Shown piece by piece: positions 1-10,144 of a stretch of 64,000 nt of DNA. Origin of the DNA: Galdieria partita (Eukaryota > Rhodophyta > Bangiophyceae > Galdieriales > Galdieriaceae); NCBI GenBank assembly GCA_025991245.1, contig BQMJ01000039.1:62001-126000 (forward strand). The letters are read 5' to 3'. A program made the translations under genes and the position numbers. Each line of letters opens with the position of its first letter. The stretch's first letter is position 1. A model generated the notes under the pieces. The model did no database searches. It saw only the letters and a list, made by a program, of their open reading frames with translations, and was not told where the DNA came from.

Positions 1-574
1 ACAAGTCAATCTTACTGCAAGTAGTGCTTTGAATGGTTGATGGTGGTTGTGTGATGATTTGCCAAGATAGGGAGTATTTCTGTGTTGTCAAGCGGAAGCT
101 AAATGGATGATACCCAGAAAATATGGAAAGATAATCAACATAGCATCCATGTCAGGTGAGGAGACAAGGATAGACGAAAGCAAGAGATCATCATCATGTT
201 GAATTAGGACACATTGTGAATCATCCTCAGAAACATGTAGCTTATCATACTGCTAAAGCAGGAGTCGTTCATTTGACGAGAACTTTGGGAGCTGAATGGG
301 CAGAGAAAGGAATTCATGTGAATTGTATTTCACCAGGTTATATGGATACTTGGCAAACTTCTTGTAAGTATTCGGGATAGCTAGTTTGATTGATAAATGT
401 CTGCTAGTTGAACAAGTGAAACCATTGCGAGAATATTGGATACAGTTGACTCCTGCCAAACGATTGGGACAAGTACAAGACTTGGACGGTCCATTTCTTC
501 TGTTGGCAAGTGATGCGAGCTCATTCATGTACGGCTCAGAAATCATTGTTGATGGAGGCTATTGTCTGTGGTAA
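1..574 (+). CDS. Short-chain dehydrogenase/reductase, 3' part (polyol dehydrogenase type)
   Basis: This is the C-terminal 141 codons of a classical SDR oxidoreductase; the 5' end lies outside the window. Exons are 1-16, 71-155, 208-363 and 408-574. The spliced frame gives VNLTGVFLC, the NIAS strand with the catalytic Ser region, the active-site motif YHTAK and the PG turn (ISPGYMDT), and ends in IVDGGYCLW before TAA. This order is diagnostic for classical SDRs, and the wording resembles D-arabinitol/sorbitol/xylulose dehydrogenases; the exact polyol is inference. Such enzymes oxidise or reduce sugars and polyols with NAD(P)(H) in the cytosol. The first intron only keeps the frame if it starts with GC (GCAAGT, 17-70), a GC-AG intron. 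A possible AATAAA signal lies 35 nt after the stop. Confidence 0.88.
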
Positions 575-917
575 TATGGGATTCTATGAGTATACTCATT
601 CTTCTCAAAATAAATCATACGAGTGTCTTGATCATCCGTACACAGAACAATGCATATATTTATTCTACCAATAGTAACTAGTCTATATTTTTTTTGTCAT
701 ACTCATACGAACCAAGTATATCGTTACGCAGTATCTTCAACAAGTGACAAAATGGATATCCTCTGCATACTGCTAGTAACGATAAAACTTGTTCGGAACA
801 AACACACAAACCAACAGCTTACTCAACCAAAAAACAATCAACTATATACAATTGTAGAGTTTTGTGGCAGGCAGGTATACACAACCTCTGTACACATAGT
901 CGAGAAAAACTCGTTTT
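575..917. other. Intergenic gap between convergent genes
   Basis: About 340 bp between the SDR stop and the UBE2H stop. Apart from the AATAAA hexamer near its left end, only short ORFs antisense to or trailing the neighbours are present. It probably holds two 3' UTRs. Confidence 0.6.
609..614 (+). terminator. AATAAA polyadenylation signal candidate
   Basis: Canonical AATAAA hexamer 35 nt downstream of the SDR stop codon on the same strand. Position and sequence fit a 3'-end processing signal; there is no transcript evidence. Confidence 0.35.
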
Positions 918-1762
918 TCAAACAAAAATGCCGCTTTCCACGACTGACGAACCAGTTACACCAACTTGCTTGCCTCCTGAAATTTCTGAACAGCTGGTCT
1001 CGTTGTCTTCCAAGTCACTCCACTCCGACTCGTTGTCACTGTCTTCTTCCAACTCTTTTTGGGAACAAGACGCAAAAAGACTCGGATGTGCATATCTTTG
1101 GACGTAATCTCTAACCTACAAAAGAAAAACATCTTGCTTAAGCAGTCTGTTTGTAGGAGCTCACGACGAAACAAAAACTCACCTTGGCTATATACTTTTC
1201 CGGTTCTCTCATTTCCAATGCCGCTGCCTCTCCATTCAAAGGGTCCGAGGGATTCGGATACGTAAGGAGTTGAGGCAAAAATACTTCAAAAATGTTGACC
1301 AAATCAAACATGGGTGACCACGTCTGGTTAATAACGTCCAAACAAACTGAGCCTGACCTAAACATATTCAAGCATGAGAAACCATTGAAAAACACGAGAA
1401 ACCCTGTAAACTTACATTTCATCCACATTGGGGTGATAAATACGGTTAACAAATCCAATGGAAGGTGACTTGTAAGGGTAAGCTTCTGGAAGCGTGACAT
1501 GTACTTTCCAAACACCACCCTCATAAGGTGCTAAGGAGCAAAGGTGAGAACAAGACAAAGACATAAACTAAACCACCTACTATCTACTGGACCACAAAAC
1601 TTGACAAAAAAGTCCCCCATACGGTTATTTTCAGCTAGTTCTACTTCATACTCTGCCATCATCCTAACAGCATATCAGTACACTATGCTTCCTAGTTTAA
1701 GAGGAACTGGTGACTCACAATTTCATCAAGTCTGTTTCTCTTCTTTTACTTGGAGAAGCCAT
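918..1762 (-). CDS. UBE2H: Ubiquitin-conjugating enzyme E2, UBE2H/Ubc8 type
   Basis: E2 enzyme that carries ubiquitin as a thioester from E1 to E3 ligases in cytosol and nucleus. Five exons on the minus strand: 1719-1762, 1581-1663, 1416-1530, 1183-1357 and 918-1115 (204 aa); all phases close. The start [12 protein letters not shown] matches the UBE2H N-terminus. The UBC fold follows with PYEGGVWKV, then [15 protein letters not shown] with the catalytic Cys at about residue 86, and the UBE2H-specific INQTWSP and [16 protein letters not shown]. The C-terminal tail is acidic and Ser-rich ([17 protein letters not shown]), as in UBE2H, where it is typically a CK2 target. UBE2H works with the GID/CTLH ligase in yeast and animals; that partnership is by homology only. 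Introns are 54-67 nt. Confidence 0.95.
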
Positions 1763-2123
1763 TTTATAAAACAAAAAAACCAAGACCCAAAGTCCAAAAA
1801 AGGCGGAAACTGATCAACAGTAAAACGATGTCAAAATCCAATTGGCAGCGAAGGGAGATGAGGTTGGTTTGGCTTTTTCTAACCCCGAATTTCCGCCTGT
1901 TGTTCTGTTGCTCTTTCTCTCCAACACGAGATTACGAGGGTGCGGACAACGGACAGCCCGCTTTCTTGGAATTTGAAAGATGGAATACAGCACTTGTGAT
2001 ACATAGACAGAGGAGAAGGAGGGCTCTGTGCTGTGGGTCGTGATGATATGAATTGCAAGTAGCGTACCAACAAGCCTTGTTGTGGTCTTGTTATATGTTA
2101 CTGTATTTCATATTTATAACCCG
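1763..2123. other. Divergent promoter region
   Basis: About 360 bp between the start of UBE2H (leftward) and the start of the coiled-coil gene (rightward). No motif beyond A/T-rich tracts can be supported. A TATTTATAA-like string at about 2108-2117 lies too close to the ATG to be a confident TATA box. Confidence 0.4.
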
Positions 2124-3470
2124 ATGAATTCTCCACAAAACGAACAAATTTCTATTTGGAATACTGTTCAAGAACTTGTTTCTTTAGAAAAGGATATTTA
2201 TAAAGTCAACGAGAGAGATGCAAGGAACAACGACAAGGAAAACTGGAGAACAGAATATAGGGAACATTTGCGTTCGAAAGCCACCAAAAGACAGCAACTC
2301 CTGGAATCATTGGAAAGGGGTTTGAAGAGCTGTGGTTGGGATACATTGCGACAGACACGAACAGGAACAACGGATCATTTCTTACCCGAAAAGGATAATA
2401 TATCTAGGAATGACAACACTTGGAAGCAACAAACCGAAGAAACCCATGAAAATCAGTCAAGACAAGTGCTCCCGTCAACACCCAGAGAAATAGACTCTGT
2501 GACGTGCAGGTTGGATTTTGAAACAAGAGAGAATAGAGACGAAAAGTTGCAACGAACATCCAATTGTTCCATTAGAGAACAAGAAGTACAAACAGAATAT
2601 ATTCAACTGAAGAGACAATATGATACCCTGTTGATTGAGAAGGAAGCTTTGGAGCAACATTGTCATATCTTGGAAAATTGGATACAAACGCAAAGGAAAC
2701 ATATTGAATATTATGAAGAAGAGTTGGAAGAAATGTCCAAGAAGCGTTTTCCACCACTGAAAGAGAAGACCCCTATCCAGAACGAGTCAAAGGAAAACCA
2801 AAGTGATGAAGGCAATGAGAAAGCGATAGTATGGAAAGCGTCAAGACAGCTCCAAAATATCACAGAGTCTATCCAAGAACAAATGCAACTGAGATATAGT
2901 CTACAAGAACAGGTTGACTCCTTAGAACAGCACAAGGAGGCATTGGAAAGTTCTGTAAATCATTTGCAGACTACAAAGGAAGAATTACAAGATAATATAC
3001 GTAAAATGGAAAGTAAGGTACAAAAGTTGGAACAGAAGAAACAGATTTCTTTGGATACTCTTCATTCCATGTTTGAACAAATACAGACAGAAGTTTCTAG
3101 ATGTACAAGAGGAAAGTATCAAGTTACACAGTTAGCAACAGATGTACTCCATACAATATCATCACATGATAGAGTTGATAATATTTGTCAGCAACCAGAG
3201 TCAACTATGAATACCAATGCTATTACTATCAAAGCAATTTCCAAGTTGCAAGAGAAAATACATACTTTGGAAGATGCTTTGATACAGTCACAAGAAGAAA
3301 CCAACCGTTATAAGAAAGCTTTGCATGCTTTAAGAGAAGAACACGAAATGACTATTCAAAGATATGGCAAAGAGTTTCAAATGCTTGAAGAGTTGTATCA
3401 AGTAAGGTTAAGACAATGCAGAAGTAACAAAGGTCATAAAAATAGACCCATTTTATCTCAGTTACGCTAA
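2124..3470 (+). CDS. Long coiled-coil protein of unknown function
   Basis: Single-exon gene of 448 aa; the first ATG after an in-frame GTG-started extension was chosen. I do not recognise a family. The N-terminal 100 residues are charged and begin MNSPQNEQIS. Residues 150-230 and 260-360 are rich in Glu, Gln, Lys and Leu in heptad-like spacing (for example LKRQYDTLLIEKEALEQH), and a third coiled coil covers about 385-430. The end is basic (RSNKGHKNRPILSQLR). There is no transmembrane segment, signal peptide or catalytic motif. A structural or scaffold role (cytoskeleton, centrosome-like body, tether) would fit, but this is inference from composition alone. Confidence 0.75.
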   Translation: MNSPQNEQISIWNTVQELVSLEKDIYKVNERDARNNDKENWRTEYREHLRSKATKRQQLLESLERGLKSCGWDTLRQTRTGTTDHFLPEKDNISRNDNTWKQQTEETHENQSRQVLPSTPREIDSVTCRLDFETRENRDEKLQRTSNCSIREQEVQTEYIQLKRQYDTLLIEKEALEQHCHILENWIQTQRKHIEYYEEELEEMSKKRFPPLKEKTPIQNESKENQSDEGNEKAIVWKASRQLQNITESIQEQMQLRYSLQEQVDSLEQHKEALESSVNHLQTTKEELQDNIRKMESKVQKLEQKKQISLDTLHSMFEQIQTEVSRCTRGKYQVTQLATDVLHTISSHDRVDNICQQPESTMNTNAITIKAISKLQEKIHTLEDALIQSQEETNRYKKALHALREEHEMTIQRYGKEFQMLEELYQVRLRQCRSNKGHKNRPILSQLR

Positions 3471-3926
3471 TATTCATTCATACTTGAATGTATTTATAGT
3501 CTAAAGAATCATACTTTTCAAAAGCATTACTGGAATAAGAAAATGAAGCGAAATCTTTAAATGTCCCGTTTTTCTTCTATCGGGTCGCCCATTTTCCCCA
3601 ATTGCAGCGAAACCCAAAGTCCCGTTTGGTTATTCAGCAAAACTTGTATCACAAGGCTTTTTGTTATAGTGTCTCCTTGTTGTAACATCAAAGAATTCAA
3701 GGTTTGCCAACTTTTGGATAACCATAGAACACTCTTTAAAGGGTACTCAAGTTGCAAAGGACTATTTGGTTTTTGTCTTTCGATGTGGTTGGTTGAGGTT
3801 CTAGTCTTTTATCTTTAGTAGTTTGCTTCCTATTACCAACCTACGTATTATTTAAGTTTTTAATATTGAGTGCCTACTACTGTTACTACTACTAGTATTC
3901 ATTTTGTGTCAACCAACGACTTTATC
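3471..3926. other. Intergenic region upstream of the RRM gene
   Basis: About 455 bp. It contains an 85-codon ORF (3561-3818) without recognisable motifs, which I do not accept as a gene. The rest probably holds the 3' UTR of the coiled-coil gene and the promoter and 5' UTR of the RRM gene; an in-frame GTG at 3870 is not used as start because an ATG follows at 3927. Confidence 0.45.
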
Positions 3927-5421
3927 ATGGGTGACCTACAACAAGGATCTACTGTAGCTACTGCGGAAGGTTTGAGTCATATATCAAGCAACTATGATTC
4001 AATAGCCCAAGCCCCTTCTTTAAGATCGTTGAAAGAAAGTCCTTGTAAGATCTTTATTGGACAGTTACCTTCTAACGTGGTGGAAGAGGATCTTCGTAGA
4101 ATTTGTGAACCCCATGGGACTGTCCTGGAAACAACCATTGTCAGGAATCGTATGACTAATCAGTCAAGGGGATGTGGTTTTTGTGTTTTTCATAATGGGG
4201 AGGAAGCACACAATGCAATTCAGGCTTTGCACGGCACGAAACCTTTTCCTAGTGGTTCCAAACCGTTACAAGTACGACTTGCTGAGAAGAATAGTGACTT
4301 TTCAGATACTAAACTTTATATTGGTCACTTGGAACCTTTTGTTGAAGAAGAACAGTTACGAAATGCGTTTACCAAGTTTGGAGAGATAGTAGATATCAAC
4401 ATTGTTCGTCCTAGGAATAACGTGGATAGTCAAAATAATGCTCCTTTCAACTATGGATTTGTAGAATTTTCTAGTAGTGAAGCAGCGGATAATGCTATTC
4501 TATCTGCAAAGAATGGACAAGTGTGGTTAGACAATGGAAAGCCTTTGACTGAAGTGAGATATGCGAGACTTTCACGCAATAATCGTTATGTAAGAAATAG
4601 CGATGGATATTACAAGGAACGTGGTATACCGGAATCTATGCTTTATGATCCCAATCTTGCACTAGAAAGTTGGCCAGGAATGGATACGAGTGCTCTGAGT
4701 TCTCCTGCTATGATGCCTTCCACTTCCTATTTCCCTTTCAACTATTTTCCCTTTTCCAATCATGTTGCTAGTCCTATGATGGATACGAATGGAAATGAAG
4801 TGAATGCTCTCAAGAGTTCCGATAATGAAGAAGGAGGAAATGTACCAGAAGGCTTTGTGAATCAAGCCAATCTAGTCAACTATTTTCCATATGGTATGTA
4901 TCCTAGTGGACCTGCATTAAGTGCCGTGTGGAATCCTGAGTATGGAGATCCCAAAACACAATATAATTCAGCTAATTGGTTTCCATCGATGTATCCTTAT
5001 TCACCAGAATATGCGGAATATTTGGCTGCAGCTGCTGGTGCGAATGCGCCTTCCTTTGAAACACAACAGAACCGAGTTCGAGGTCCATCAGAATGCAACT
5101 TGTTTGTATACGGAATTCCTCCTGACTGGGACGATGCCATGTTAGCTAATCTATTTCTTCCTTTTGGCAAGTTGCTTTCTTCCAATGTGTTTATTGATAA
5201 ACGTACACAGAGGAGTAAAGGATTTGGTAAGTGTGGTTGGTATATGGGTTGTTTGGACAGATATTGAGACTATTTGTTTTGATTGGATAGGCTTTGTTAG
5301 CTATGCTTATCCTGATTCAGCACATATGGCTATTGCCATGTTGAATGGAATGACATTGCCAAATGGTAGAACACTCAAAGTTTCTTTAAAAAAGGATAAG
5401 AATGATAACAATTCAGAATAA
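3927..5421 (+). CDS. RNA-binding protein with three RRMs (CELF/Bruno-like)
   Basis: Two exons, 3927-5226 and 5291-5421, encode 476 aa. RRM1 (about 36-118) shows RNP2 IFIGQL and RNP1 RGCGFCVF. RRM2 (about 125-212) shows LYIGHL and NYGFVEF. After a Tyr/Pro/Ser/Asn-rich linker of about 165 residues, RRM3 (about 390-470) shows LFVYGIP and KGFGFVSY, the latter created by splicing across the 64-nt intron. Two adjacent N-terminal RRMs, a long linker and a C-terminal RRM are the layout of CELF/Bruno/RBP45-like factors that control splicing, translation or mRNA decay. The specific target RNAs cannot be told. Start chosen at the first ATG (MGDLQQG). Confidence 0.9.
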
Positions 5422-5546
5422 AAATCTTTTGAATTTTCAACATGTCGAGAAATAGAGTTGAGGTAACGGGTGGAGTATAGAGATATATAGGATTGTATGT
5501 GGTTTTACTACTATTTGGATAGGAAGCTTATGCACTTTATATTCAA

Positions 5547-6922
5547 ATGGGAAATCAATGGAAACAACGAAACAAGTTATTTTTATGGCGAACTCACGCT
5601 AGAACTTGTACAGTCCCACCTCGTACGAAAACTTGGGAAGAAATATTGGATCAGTTGCAACGTTCTGAAACCAACGAGCCTTTAAGCAATAGGGAGAACA
5701 GACAATTGGAAACCGTGAAACAAGAAGAAAGCTTTACTTGTACCATCCATCTGTTTGATAGCCCTGATAGCCAACCTATCAAGACACTGGAATCAGTCCA
5801 TAGTTACTGTCCACTATGTCTTTGGGACTATCAAACGTTGAAAAACTTTTCCAGACACTGGAAACGTATTCACACAATATTTCGTTGGCAATTGAAAGGT
5901 TCCAACTTGATAGAGGTTTGTACTTGCAGTGGAAAGAAAGGATACTTATGTTGAACCTTTTGATGTACTGTGGATAGGGATATTTACAACCACAAATCGA
6001 TATATTTCAGTTGTTAGAATATGTAGATGAAAGTGGCAACCCATTTCCAAGTTGCGTTGCTCTTGGATGGAAACAAGAACAGTGTGAATTGATGACTTTG
6101 AAAGAATTGGTACCCAAAGTAGGAAACGGTATGGTTTATTTTTCTACGATGAAGTTTGCTAGGCTTGGAATGGATGTATGGAAAATGGCACAAAAGACAA
6201 CCCAAATAGCTATTGAACAAGTTGTCGATGAGAATATTCCATCGTCATCGGTTCAACCCATGAAAAGGAAAGAAAGAGGTATGTATATAGACACGGAGAG
6301 CTTTCTCGATGATACTGAGACAATTGTCAAGTTGCCACTCGAAAGATATCGACTAGTCCAGCCATGAAAAAGAATGTTTTGGAAAGTAGTAGCAGCGTGG
6401 GCAAATTCTTAAACAAAGAGAAGACTGCGACATTGAATGATCGTAGTTATTATCATACAGTCACATTGCATCCCGTGGCGTCAGATGAAATGGATCAAGA
6501 TAGTGAAAGCGATGTAAGTATTTCATTTATTGTGAAAAACAAAGGGATAATCATGATGTTGTCAGTATTCTGAAGAATGGAAAGAAGAGTTGGAAATGCA
6601 AATGTTGGAAAGAGATGTTCATGAAATATCTCATCGGACAAGAGTATTTTTTCAACTATGGAATGATTTTGTGCGAAAGAATCGAGTGATTGGGGACTTT
6701 CAATTGCCAGCTATTTGTGGACAATTTGTTCGAGGTGGGTTGTGAAAGGAAGAGAAATGAGTGATTGAGTCGTTTGTAGAACATTCGAAAGAAATCGACC
6801 AATGGAATCTCTTTCATCCTTGGAGAATGCATTTATTGAATTTATTTGAATACGGTTTAATACAACGAGCAGATATTGTGAAATGTTGTCAACCTCTCAA
6901 CAGTCATCATGGCGTTGATTAG
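5547..6922 (+). CDS. SUZ12: Su(z)12-type VEFS-box protein, PRC2 subunit homologue
   Basis: Five exons (5547-5915, 5978-6278, 6332-6513, 6566-6734, 6780-6922) encode 387 aa. Residues 88-109 form one C2H2 zinc finger (CPLC...H-x4-H, spacing C-x2-C-x12-H-x4-H). About residues 245-385 form a VEFS box: a YYHT start, an acidic patch (DEMDQDSESD), EEWKEELEMQMLE, then LWNDFVRKN, CGQFVREHSKEI and HLLNLFEYGLI. A single C2H2 finger followed by a VEFS box is the signature of Su(z)12/EMF2/VRN2/FIS2, the subunit that activates E(z) for H3K27 methylation in Polycomb repressive complex 2. It is much shorter than animal SUZ12 and lacks most of the N-terminus. Its stop codon overlaps that of the convergent GCP2 gene. 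Confidence 0.82.
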
Positions 6923-9900
6923 AATACATCTTCCAATACAGACTCGCTCCCATTGGAAGTATGTTTATGTAATAAAAAGTCATTAAAGTTGAGACGAGTA
7001 CACAAGTTGGCAAGATGTGGTTCAGCATCAACCAAGGAAAAAGCACTCAAGGATTCCGTCAATACTTGTAAATGTGAAAGAAAGTAATTGCCCATTTTGA
7101 GAATAGTCTCGTCTGCTTCGGATAAAGAAGGATGGGTTATGTTGTCTTGAATCCAATTGCAAAACATGACGCAAGCATTCAAAAGTTTGGATTGAGTTCT
7201 CAACAATTTTGGATTAGTCAACATACATTGTTTTAAAATGGTATCCAAAAAGTCGTTGTGTTTTCGATTGGCAACTTCCAATTTCTCACATCCAGTCTTC
7301 AAGGCTAGTTCCATCGCCTTCCAATTGGGTTCAATCACTTCCATGAAATCATAATATAAAACACTGTCTAGAAAATGAATCATTCGATGAAAGAGTATGT
7401 AACTATCAGAAATCCACTTGTTTCGGAAACAAGATCGTTGAGTCTTCAAAAGGATCCACACATCTTCCAATTTACGATGCACCATTTTACATGCAAATAA
7501 ATGACGGAATACAAGTTGATATTTGGTAAGCATTCTTTTAGATATCACAATAGAAAGTGGAAATGGAACGTGACAATCCAAACAAAAAGCCTCATAACCA
7601 AATATGTCTTTGTCATGCAAATCATCTTTGCCAGGTGTCGACAATGTCCAATCAGTCGTTTCATTCAAATGAATAATTCTTAACAACTTGAAACTATTTA
7701 GAAAAGTAGATAGATCCTCAAAATATATTTGCTTACCTGACTAGTCAAAGATTGAGGCATAAGACGACAAAACAAGGCATCCTTTTGAGTCTCCATTTCA
7801 GAAAAGTTGCAACAGCTCCTGATAGAAAGTTCTAAAAGTGCATTGAGACTTTCCGTAGAAATAGTAGCAATGGGCTTGTTCAATTCTTCATGAGCAAAAT
7901 CTAAAAAGAAACCCAAAAAGTCTGCTTGACTGAGAAGCAAATAGTGTTTCAGAAAGCCTAAGAATGATAACAATTGAAAGCGGTTGCATAACACATCAAA
8001 CAACTCTTTCGAAGAATACATAAAGCAGTTTTCAATCGACGAGAAAATATTATCTAAAATATCGTCTTGAGACATTTCCTCGCTTTCTGTGAATGGTTGA
8101 TATGACAAAGTAGAATGTTCAATATAGGACTTGGATACGAGCTCTTTCATCACACATTTGTATTTACCAGAAGTCAATATCTAAATATGGACATATATCA
8201 GTGAAATAGATATTTCCAAAATGCCAACTTACCTTGGTAGCAGTTCCTCTAAACAGAGAAGGTACTTGAGACTTTCTCAATACGAAACGAAGTTCCCAAA
8301 AAGCATCATCTAAAACTTCACCTGGTTCCCATCCTTTGTATTTTTCTTGTTCAGTAATAAAAAATTCTTCAAATGGATCATAAATAACTCCAGAATTCAA
8401 CCAAAGAGAAAGGAAATCGATCATAGGCTGAAAAGCCACTTTCATAATATTCTTCGCTACTTCATGTGCATCTGGGTCACCTTGAAGTTGCAAAGTAATG
8501 GAATGCAATGTTCCTAAAGCTAAGCTGCCTCGAATGTCCGGACTTTCCAATGCATCGACAATACGTCTCAAAACTGCCATAGTACGAAAACAAGGTTGCA
8601 AGGAAAGCCACAATGTTTGCAACGATAATTCTCCACGACGAAGTAAACTTTCAATAGAAACAATTCTTCGATAGTATTCATGAATCAAAGACTTTAACAT
8701 TCCACAAGTTGCTTGTTTAACCAAACCTGACTCATAAGTAACGTCATTGATGAAGTTTTGGACTTTGCTCAAATCATCTGCAAGAGGTAAGATACGACAA
8801 CCCAAGTTGATGGCTGGATTACAAGTAATGGAATGTTCTTGTTCAGAACAACGAACATGTTCCAAGTAACTAGTCATTCTTCCGGATATTCCTAACAGAG
8901 TATACAATAAATCTTCTGAAATTAGGAATTCCATAGCAGCTGTGGGAAGACCCATATGAAATACAGGAGGACTCGCTTCACTTTCATTGTGACATATTTT
9001 GTCTTGACTTAAGGACTTGGCGTTTGGAAATGTATCTTTAAACCACGTAGGAAGATTTGGATAATGTCTTCTACCACCTTTCTTGGAACGCATGTCTTTG
9101 TTCATTTTCTCTGTCCAAGGTGTTGGATTGGTCACGGTAGGCTCATTAGATACCGGAGTTTTGTGTGGTATGGATAGTTCATCTTCAATTTGACTGATTG
9201 GAGCAGCATGGGTCCATTCCTTGGAATGATTGGATTTCTTATATGTTCGCAATTGGGGCGTTTTCTCTAAAATGTATGATGAATGAATGATAAGAGGAAC
9301 ATCAACTTGTATTATTCTTACCTAACTGTTCCAAGAGTTGAGGTAATTCTTTCATTGGACTTGATTCTTCCTCATTGAAAAGTTCATCCTGTTGGTCCAT
9401 ACGCCAAAAATACTTTAAGCTTCGAGCTGTTCATCTCAGTATGTAGCCATTGTCTTACCTCATGGATAGCATTGTCTTCTCTTATAGAAGGCAGAGAATT
9501 GTTTTCATTCATGGACGAACGAGAAGAATGCTTGGAATGTGTACTCATTCTATTGGATTCTCCACTAGTACCCGAAACAACCTTTTCTATAAGACTTTGT
9601 GAACGACTATGGTGTTTGACCTTGAAAGCTTGATACGATGACTGAATATCATGATTGTTTTGACTAGTATCTTGTTTGGTGCTATATCGAGTTTCTTGCA
9701 TATCTTCGATATGTTCGGTTGAAGGAATAGGAGAGACTTTTTCAAAACTCAGTCTACGAGAACTTGGTCTTGGTAATCCAGCGGAAGATACATCTACAGA
9801 AACAGTCCGTGTGTGACGGAGAGTCTTTTCATCTAGGGGAGATTGTGTACTCTTCAAAGGAGAATAGACTTGTTCCTGTGAAGCTCGGGCTTTTGACAAA

Positions 9901-9989
9901 ATTTGATGTAGTCTCTCACGGTATTTTCCTGGAGACAAGTCGGTTTTTCCAGGAGAAGAAAATTTTTTCGGTGTGTTATTTTCCGACAT
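6919..9989 (-). CDS. TUBGCP2: Gamma-tubulin complex component 2 (GCP2/Spc97)
   Basis: Five exons (9459-9989, 9322-9412, 8233-9266, 7737-8180, 6919-7686) give 955 aa, near the usual size of GCP2. The first 190 residues are Ser/Lys-rich and probably disordered. The GRIP1 region includes LEHVRCSEQE, YYRRIVSIESLL, LSLQPCFRTMAVL and the conserved TKILTSGKY across a splice junction. The GRIP2 region carries CHVPFPLSIVISKRML, TKYQLVFRHLF and MIHFLDSVLYYDFMEVI, which favour GCP2 over GCP3-6. GCP2 pairs with GCP3 and gamma-tubulin to nucleate microtubules. Red algae lack centrioles, so the site would be a polar ring or nuclear surface (known biology, not seen here). Start: first ATG, MSENNTPKK. Confidence 0.93.
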
Positions 9990-10144
9990 GTATTATAGAC
10001 TTGTTGAAAGGGCGCAAAACCAACCCAAATACGCCATCCTCATCACATTCTCTGCGTGTCTGATGCATTCAAAGTGGATAGCCCGCCATGTGTAATGGGA
10101 ATTCCATTCTTTTGGTTTACTAAAAGAGACCATCAAACAATCTC

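Noticed and set aside
3561-3818. 85-codon ORF between the coiled-coil and RRM genes
   Set aside because: Starts with ATG but has no domain, no conserved motif and odd composition; fits a chance ORF in an intergenic region.
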